A stretch of DNA of 16,293 nt from Saccoglossus kowalevskii. Its lineage: Eukaryota; Hemichordata; Enteropneusta; Harrimaniidae. Shown here in pieces: positions 10,744-16,293 of this stretch. Every line of letters begins with the position of its first letter. Position 1 is the first letter of the stretch. Made by a program: the position numbers and the translations under genes. The notes below the pieces were generated by a model. That model saw nothing but the letters and a program-made list of their open reading frames with translations. It made no database searches and was not told the DNA's origin. The DNA is taken from positions 1 through 16,293 of the forward strand of contig NW_003153492.1 of the NCBI RefSeq assembly GCF_000003605.2, written 5' to 3'.

Positions 10744-10965
10744 CAGCCTGTGTTACCATCCTGCAATATGTATTTGTTTTCAGCCTATATTACCAGCCTG
10801 CAATATGTATTTGTTTTCAGCCTATGTTACCAGCCTGCAATATGTATTTGTTTTCAGCCTGTGTTACCATCCTGCAATATGTATTTGTTTTCAGCCTATG
10901 TTACCAACCTGCAATATGTATTTGTTTTCAGCCTATGTTACCATCCTGCAATATGTATTTGTTTT
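10744..10965 (+). repeat. 111-bp (three-monomer) local repeat with GTGT-ACCAT monomers
   Basis: TGTGTT-ACCAT monomers start at 10744 and 10855, 111 bp apart. The first is followed by ATAT-G and ATGT-G, the second by ATGT-A and ATGT-ACCAT. ACCAT is otherwise mostly confined to the first 1.2 kb of the window, so this is a second, isolated pocket of that variant on a different (GTGT) background. Confidence 0.75.
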
Positions 10966-11113
10966 CAGCCTGTGTTACCAACCTGCAATATGTATTTGTT
11001 TTCAGCCTATATTACCAGCCTGCAATATGTATTTGTTTTCAGCCTATGTTACCAACCTGCAATATGTATTTGTTTTCAGCCTATATTACCAACCTGCAAT
11101 ATGTATTTGTTTT

Positions 11114-11207
11114 CAGCCTATATTACAAACCTGCAATATCTATTTGTTTTCAGCCTATGTTACCAACCTGTAATATGTATTTGTTTTCAGCCTGTGTTAC
11201 CACCCTG
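11114..11207 (+). repeat. Rare-variant block, copy 2 (partner 6565-6658)
   Basis: It carries ATTACAAAC and ATATCTATTTG followed by a CTGTAAT monomer (11168) and a GTGT monomer, as at 6565. It lacks the CpG-forming changes (CAGCGTATA, AACGTGC) of the other copy, and its GTGT monomer ends ACCAC rather than ACCAG. Confidence 0.85.
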
Positions 11208-11213
11208 CAATAT

Positions 11214-11320
11214 GTATTTGTTTTCAGCCTGTGTTACCAACTGCAATATGTATTTGTTTCAGCTATATTACCAGCTGCAATATGTATTGTTTTCAGCCTA
11301 TATTACCAACTTGCAATATG
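11214..11320 (+). repeat. Cluster of irregular, shortened monomers
   Basis: A GTGT monomer with ACCAACTGC (one C lost) is followed by GTTTCAGCTATATT (T and C lost), ACCAGCTGC, a GTATTG contraction and ACCAACTTGC. The pattern of CC to C and T-run loss matches 1-70 and 1194-1310. Flanks on both sides are regular monomers. Confidence 0.8.
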
Positions 11321-12347
11321 TATTTGTTTTCAGCCTATGTTACCAGCCTGCAATATGTATTTGTTTTCAGCCTATGTTACCAACCTGCAATATGTATTTG
11401 TTTTCAGCCTGTGTTACCAGCCTGCAATATGTATTTGTTTTCAGCCTATATTACCAACCTGCAATATGTATTTGTTTTCAGCCTATGTTACCAACCTGCA
11501 ATATGTATTTGTTTTCAGCCTATGTTACCAACCTGCAATATGTATTTGTTTTCAGCCTATATTACCAGCCTGCAATATGTATTTGTTTTCAGCCTATGTT
11601 ACCAGCCTGCAATATGTATTTGTTTTCAGCCTATATTACCAACCTGCAATATGTATTTGTTTTCAGCCTATGTTACCATCCTGCAATATGTATTTGTTTT
11701 CAGCCTATATTACCAACCTGCAATATGTATTTGTTTTCAGCCTATGTTACCAGCCTGCAATATGTATTTGTTTTCAGCCTATGTTACCAACCTGTAATAT
11801 GTATTTGTTTTCAGCCTATATTACCAACCTGCAATATGTATTTGTTTTCAGCCTGTGTTACCAACCTGCAATATGTATTTGTTTTCAGCCTATGTTACCA
11901 ACCTGCAATATGTATTTGTTTTCAGCCTATATTACCAACCTGTAATATGTATTTGTTTTCAGCCTATGTTACCAACCTGCAATATGTATTTGTTTTCAGC
12001 CTATATTACCAACCTGCAATATGTATTTGTTTTCAGCCTATATTACCAACCTGCAATATGTATTTGTTTTCAGCCTATGTTACCAACCTGCAATATGTAT
12101 TTGTTTTCAGCCTATATTACCAACCTGCAATATGTATTTGTTTTCAGCCTATGTTACCAGCCTGCAATATGTATTTGTTTTCAGCCTATGTTACCAACCT
12201 GCAATATGTATTTGTTTTCAGCCTATGTTACCAACCTGCAATATGTATTTGTTTTCAGCCTATGTTACCAACCTGCAATATGTATTTGTTTTCAGCCTAT
12301 GTTACCAACCTGCAATATGTATTTGTTTTCAGCCTATATTACCAACC

Positions 12348-12501
12348 TGTAATATGTATTTGTTTTCAGCCTATGTTACCAACCTGTAATATGTATTTGT
12401 TTTCAGCCTATGTTACCAACCTGTAATATGTATTTGTTTTCAGCCTATATTACCAGCCTGCAATATGTATTTGTTTTCAGCCTATATTACCAACCTGTAA
12501 T
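12348..12501 (+). repeat. Run of adjacent CTGTAAT monomers
   Basis: TGTAAT occurs at 12348, 12385, 12422 and 12496. Three consecutive monomers and then one two units later carry this variant, the tightest grouping in the window. Each introduces a TAA stop, and three adjacent 37-bp steps close all three + frames here. Confidence 0.85.
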
Positions 12502-12884
12502 ATGTATTTGTTTTCAGCCTATGTTACCAACCTGCAATATGTATTTGTTTTCAGCCTATATTACCAGCCTGCAATATGTATTTGTTTTCAGCCTATGTTA
12601 CCAGCCTGCAATATGTATTTGTTTTCAGCCTATGTTACCAACCTGCAATATGTATTTGTTTTCAGCCTATGTTACCAACCTGCAATATGTATTTGTTTTC
12701 AGCCTATATTACCAGCCTGCAATATGTATTTGTTTTCAGCCTATGTTACCAGCCTGCAATATGTATATGTTTTCAGCCTATATTACCAGCCTGCAATATG
12801 TATTTGTTTTCAGCCTGTGTTACCAACCTGCAATATGTATTTGTTTTCAGCCTATATTACCAACCTGCAATATGTATTTGTTTT

Positions 12885-13106
12885 CAGCCTGTGTTACCAG
12901 CCTGCAATATGTATTTGTTTTCAGCCTATATTACCAGCCTGCAATATGTATTTCTTTTCAGCCTATGTTACCAACCTGCAATATGTATTTGTTTTCAGCC
13001 TGTGTTACCAGCCTGCAATATGTATTTGTTTTCAGCCTATATTACCAGCCTGCAATATGTATTTGTTTTCAGCCTATGTTACCAGCCTGCAATATGTGTT
13101 TGTTTT
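12885..13106 (+). repeat. 111-bp (three-monomer) repeat, two units
   Basis: TGTGTT-ACCAG monomers start at 12885 and 12996, each followed by ATAT-G and then an ATGT monomer. Single-base differences between the units include TTTCTTTTCAG at about 12955 and ATATGTGTTTG at about 13095. The GTGT, ATAT, ATGT order is the first half of the 222-bp unit at 4231. Confidence 0.78.
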
Positions 13107-13579
13107 CAGCCTATGTTACCAACCTGCAATATGTATTTGTTTTCAGCCTATGTTACCAACCTGCAATATGTATTTGTTTTCAGCCTATATTACCAGCCTG
13201 CAATATGTATTTGTTTTCAGCCTATGTTACCAGCCTGCAATATGTATTTGTTTTCAGCCTATATTACCAGCCTGCAATATGTATTTGTTTTCAGCCTATG
13301 TTACCAACCTGCAATATGTATTTGTTTTCAGCCTATGTTACCAGCCTGCAATATGTATTTGTTTTCAGCCTATATTACCAGCCTGCAATATGTATTTGTT
13401 TTCAGCCTATGTTACCAGCCTGCAATATGTATTTGCTTTCAGCCTATGTTACCAACCTGCAATATGTATTTGCTTTCAGCCTATGTTACCAACCTGTAAT
13501 ATGTATTTGTTTTCAGCCTATGTTACCAGCCTGCAATATGTATTTGTTTTCAGCCTATGTTACCAACGTGTAATATGTA

Positions 13580-13585
13580 CTAGTA
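13580..13585 (+). other. 6-bp insertion in a monomer (CTAGTA)
   Basis: The monomer reads AACGTGTAATATGTA, then CTAGTA, then TTTG, 6 bp longer than usual. It follows a CTGTAAT-type change and a CpG-forming C-to-G change. The insertion resembles but is not identical to the CTTGTA insertions at 74 and 3842. Confidence 0.82.
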
Positions 13586-13778
13586 TTTGTTTTCAGCCTA
13601 TGTTACCAACCTGCAATATGTATTTGTTTTCAGCCTATGTTACCAACCTGCAATATGTATTTGTTTTCAGCCTGTGTTACCAACCTGCAATATGTATTTG
13701 TTTTCAGCCTATATTACCAACCTGTAATATGTATTTGTTTTCAGCCTATGTTACCAACCTGCAATATGTATTTGTTTT

Positions 13779-14240
13779 CAGCCTATATTACCAGCCTGCA
13801 ATATGTATTTGTTTTCAGCCTATATTACCAACCTGCAATATGTATTTGTTTTCAGCCTGTGTTACCAACCTGCAATATGTATTTGTTTTCAGCCTATATT
13901 ACCAACCTGTAATATGTATTTGTTTTCAGCCTATGTTACCAACCTGCAATATGTATTTGTTTTCAGCCTATATTACCAACCTGCAATATGTATTTGTTTT
14001 CAGCCTATATTACCAACCTGTAATATGTATTTGTTTTCAGCCTGTGTTACCAACCTGCAATATGTATTTGTTTTCAGCCTATATTACCAACCTGTAATAT
14101 GTATTTGTTTTCAGCCTGTGTTACCAACCTGCAATATGTATTTGTTTTCAGCCTGTATTACCAACCTGCAATATGTATTTGTTTTCAGCCTATATTACCA
14201 GCCTGCAATATGTATTTGTTTTCAGCCTATATTACCAACC
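13779..14240 (+). repeat. 12-13 monomer block, copy 2 (partner 9411-9872)
   Basis: It has the same monomer order and the same CTGTAAT spacing (111 then 74 bp) as 9411-9872. The only GTAT-type monomer I noticed (CCTGTATTACC, about 14153) lies inside it, in a position where the partner has GTGT. Confidence 0.88.
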
Positions 14241-15037
14241 TGCAATATGTATTTGTTTTCAGCCTGTGTTACCAGCCTGCAATATGTATTTGTTTTCAGC
14301 CTATGTTACCAACCTGCAATATGTATTTGTTTTCAGCCTGTGTTACCAACCTGCAATATGTATTTGTTTTCAGCCTATGTTACCAGCCTGCAATATGTAT
14401 TTGTTTTCAGCCTATGTTACCAACCTGTAATATGTATTTGTTTTCAGCCTATGTTACCAGCCTGCAATATGTATTTGTTTTCAGCCTATGTTACCAGCCT
14501 GCAATATGTATTTGTTTTCAGCCTATGTTACCAACCTGCAATATGTATTTGTTTTCAGCCTATATTACCAACCTGCAATATGTATTTGTTTTCAGCCTAT
14601 GTTACCAGCCTGCAATATGTATTTGTTTTCAGCCTATGTTACCAACCTGCAATATGTATTTGTTTTCAGCCTGTGTTACCAGCCTGCAATATGTATTTGT
14701 TTTCAGCCTATGTTACCAGCCTGCAATATGTATTTGTTTTCAGCCTATGTTACCAACGTACAATATGTATTTGTTTTCAGCCTGTGTTACCAGCCTGCAA
14801 TATGTATTTGTTTTCAGCCTATGTTACCAACCTGCAATATGTATTTGTTTTCAGCCTATGTTACCAACCTGCAATATGTATTTGTTTTCAGCCTATGTTA
14901 CCAGCCTGCAATATGTATTTGTTTTCAGCCTGTGTTACCAGCCTGCAATATGTATTTGTTTTCAGCCTATGTTACCAACCTGCAATATGTATTTGTTTTC
15001 AGCCTATGTTACCAACCTGCAATATGTATTTGTTTTT

Positions 15038-15370
15038 CAGCCTATGTTACCAGCCTGCAATATGTATTTGTTTTCAGCCTATGTTACCAACCTGCAATAT
15101 GTATTTGTTTTCAGCCTATGTTACCAACCTGCAATATGTATTTGTTTTCAGCCTATGTTACCAGCCTGCAATATGTATTTGTTTTCAGCCTATGTTACCA
15201 ACCTGCAATATGTATTTGTTTTCAGCCTATATTACCAGCCTGCAATATGTATTTGTTTTCAGCCTATGTTACCAGCCTGCAATATGTATTTGTTTTCAGC
15301 CTATGTTACCAACCTGCAATATGTATTTGTTTTCAGCCTATGTTACCAGCCTGCAATATGTATTTGTTTT
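15038..15370 (+). repeat. Nine-monomer block, copy 2 (partner 3898-4230)
   Basis: It follows a T5 tract and reads ATGT-G, A, A, G, A, ATAT-G, ATGT-G, A, G, as at 3898. Four monomers then separate it from the 15519 block. The corresponding place near 4231 instead has one full 222-bp hexamer. Confidence 0.82.
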
Positions 15371-15518
15371 CAGCCTATGTTACCAACCTGCAATATGTAT
15401 TTGTTTTCAGCCTATATTACCAGCCTGCAATATGTATTTGTTTTCAGCCTATGTTACCAACCTGCAATATGTATTTGTTTTCAGCCTATGTTACCAGCCT
15501 GCAATATGTATTTGTTTT

Positions 15519-15999
15519 CAGCCTGTGTTACCAGCCTGCAATATGTATTTGTTTTCAGCCTATATTACCAGCCTGCAATATGTATTTGTTTTCAGCCTAT
15601 GTTACCAGCCTGCAATATGTATTTGTTTTCAGCCTATATTACCAGCCTGCAATATGTATTTGTTTTCAGCCTATGTTACCAACCTGCTATATGTATTTGT
15701 TTTCAGCCTATGTTACCAGCCTGCAATATGTATTTGTTTTCAGCCTGTGTTACCAGCCTGCAATATGTATTTGTTTTCAGCCTATATTACCAGCCTGCAA
15801 TATGTATTTGTTTTCAGCCTATGTTACCAGCCTGCAATATGTATTTGTTTTCAGCCTATGTTACCAACCTGCAATATGTATTTGTTTTCAGCCTATGTTA
15901 CCAGCCTGCAATATGTATTTGTTTTCAGCCTATATTACCAGCCTGCAATATGTATTTGTTTTCAGCCTATGTTACCAGCCTGCAATATGTATTTGTTTT
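15519..15999 (+). repeat. 13-monomer (481-bp) duplicated block, copy 2 (partner 4453-4933)
   Basis: GTGT monomers start at 15519 and 15741 (222 bp apart), and the full 13-monomer order of 4453-4933 is reproduced. It ends less than 100 bp before the array edge, so the terminal monomers belong to a block also found deep inside the array. Confidence 0.88.
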
Positions 16000-16097
16000 C
16001 AGCCTATGTTACCAACCTGCAATATGTATTTGTTTTCAGCCTATGTTACCAGCCTGCAATATGTATTTGTTTTCAGCCTGTGTTACCTTCCTGCAAT

Positions 16098-16293
16098 TTG
16101 ACATATCTGTGCCATAGGAACCAATGGTAAAGCGTTATAATATTGCAGAAATGGCCACTATCCACTAATAGACAACCATTTTCTCGTAAATTGAGCTGGT
16201 GACCCCCATTTTTTTAAAGTAATATCCTTGTACTTTTGTTTCTTTCTTTTTTTCCCCTATTGCTATGATATAGCTGAAAATTGGTAGCCAAAC
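16098..16293. other. Non-repetitive AT-rich flank beyond the array edge
   Basis: The satellite stops within the monomer containing TTACCTTCCTGCAAT. The following sequence shows no 37-bp periodicity, no open frame of note and no RNA gene I recognise. It contains homopolymer T runs and a GCTGGTGACCCCCATT stretch near 16195-16210. That stretch reminds me of interspersed sequence common in Xenopus genomes. This is recollection, not a match I could test. The segment is too short to classify as unique or as part of a dispersed repeat. Confidence 0.7.
16233..16259 (+). repeat. Pyrimidine-rich low-complexity tract
   Basis: Of 27 bases, 26 are C or T, with one G at 16238, ending in CCCCT. It is a simple low-complexity tract of the kind common in eukaryotic intergenic and intronic DNA. 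Confidence 0.8.

Larger units (their letters stand above)
1..16097 (+). repeat. 37-bp tandem satellite array, about 430-435 monomers, open at left edge
   Basis: A 37-bp unit is repeated head-to-tail with no interruption longer than a few bases. A typical monomer is 4601-4637. Its landmarks in order are TTTTCAGCC, TATGTTACC, AACCTGCAATATG and TATTTG. Consensus composition is 9 A, 15 T, 5 G and 8 C, so it is AT-rich and the + strand is pyrimidine-rich (23 of 37). It has no CpG. Most variation is transitions at a few sites: TATGTT/TATATT/TGTGTT, ACCAA/ACCAG, and CTGCAAT/CTGTAAT. Rarer types are ACCAT, ACCTA, CAGCTTATG, CAGTCTATG, TTTGCTTTCAG and a T5 tract giving 38-bp units. All monomers are in the same orientation. 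The period and uniformity are those of satellite or large minisatellite DNA. No function can be assigned. I do not recognise a named satellite family. Confidence 0.98.

Noticed and set aside
1-16097. CRISPR array (37 bp is a plausible repeat length)
   Set aside because: There are no unique spacers. The repeats abut directly, and variation is point changes within the unit rather than alternating constant and variable segments.
1-16097. Internal two-part origin of the 37-bp monomer (both parts containing AGCCT or ACCT)
   Set aside because: Only about five bases match between the AGCCTATGTTACC and AACCTGCAATATG parts. That is too weak to claim an ancestral half-unit.
1-16097. Telomeric or simple microsatellite repeat
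   Set aside because: The unit is 37 bp with mixed composition. No TTAGGG-like or other short telomere motif is present.
1-16097. Leucine-rich or other structural repeat protein gene with 37-residue repeats
   Set aside because: The 37-residue period follows arithmetically from a 37-bp unit read over three copies. The peptide matches no repeat-protein consensus I know, and indels that shift frame are tolerated because every frame is equivalent.
1-16097. Palindromes or hairpins marking a cruciform or transposon end
   Set aside because: Monomers are all in one orientation, and I saw no inverted copy of the unit or obvious terminal inverted repeats at the right edge.
16130-16145. TATA-like GTTATAATATTG as a promoter
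   Set aside because: Such a string is expected by chance in AT-rich DNA. No gene or other promoter element is visible nearby.

Overview
The window is almost entirely one tandem satellite array. A 37-bp monomer, AT-rich (consensus about 35% G+C), is repeated head-to-tail roughly 430-435 times from base 1 to about base 16097. The left edge of the window lies inside the array, so the array continues upstream. The right edge is sharp, and the last ~196 bases (16098-16293) are non-repetitive AT-rich DNA. I see no protein-coding gene, rRNA, tRNA, CRISPR array or recognisable transposon protein.

The long + strand open frames are an artefact. The consensus monomer contains no TAA, TAG or TGA in any phase, and 37 is not a multiple of 3, so all three frames read through and spell the same circularly permuted 37-residue peptide. 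The reverse complement has stops in all three phases. The + frames close mainly at monomers carrying a C-to-T change that turns CTGCAAT into CTGTAAT.

Organism: a satellite of this size and homogeneity, with no genes in 16 kb, points to a eukaryotic nuclear genome. The unique tail (T-rich tracts, and a GCTGGTGACCCCCATT stretch that reminds me of interspersed sequence common in Xenopus) makes a vertebrate, possibly an amphibian, plausible. That is memory-based and weak.

Layout: monomers differ mostly at a few diagnostic sites. These are ATGT/ATAT/GTGT in the middle, ACCAA/ACCAG/ACCAT/ACCTA at the junction, CTGCAAT/CTGTAAT, CAGCCT/CAGCTT, and T4/T5 before CAG. Reading the array as a string of monomer types shows regional subfamilies: ACCAT-rich at 1-1150, no CTGTAAT at 3660-6615, GTGT-rich at 9480-10510, CTGTAAT-rich at 11790-14430. 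It also shows local higher-order repeats of 3, 4 and 6 monomers (111, 148 and 222 bp), and several long blocks of the same monomer order recurring 1.7 to 11 kb apart. Clusters of monomers with 1-bp run-length changes (about 1-70, 1195-1310, 3590-3740, 6281-6600, 11214-11320) are either degenerate junction zones or residual long-read consensus errors.

Nothing here works together as a gene system. The interest lies in how the array has been copied and rearranged.
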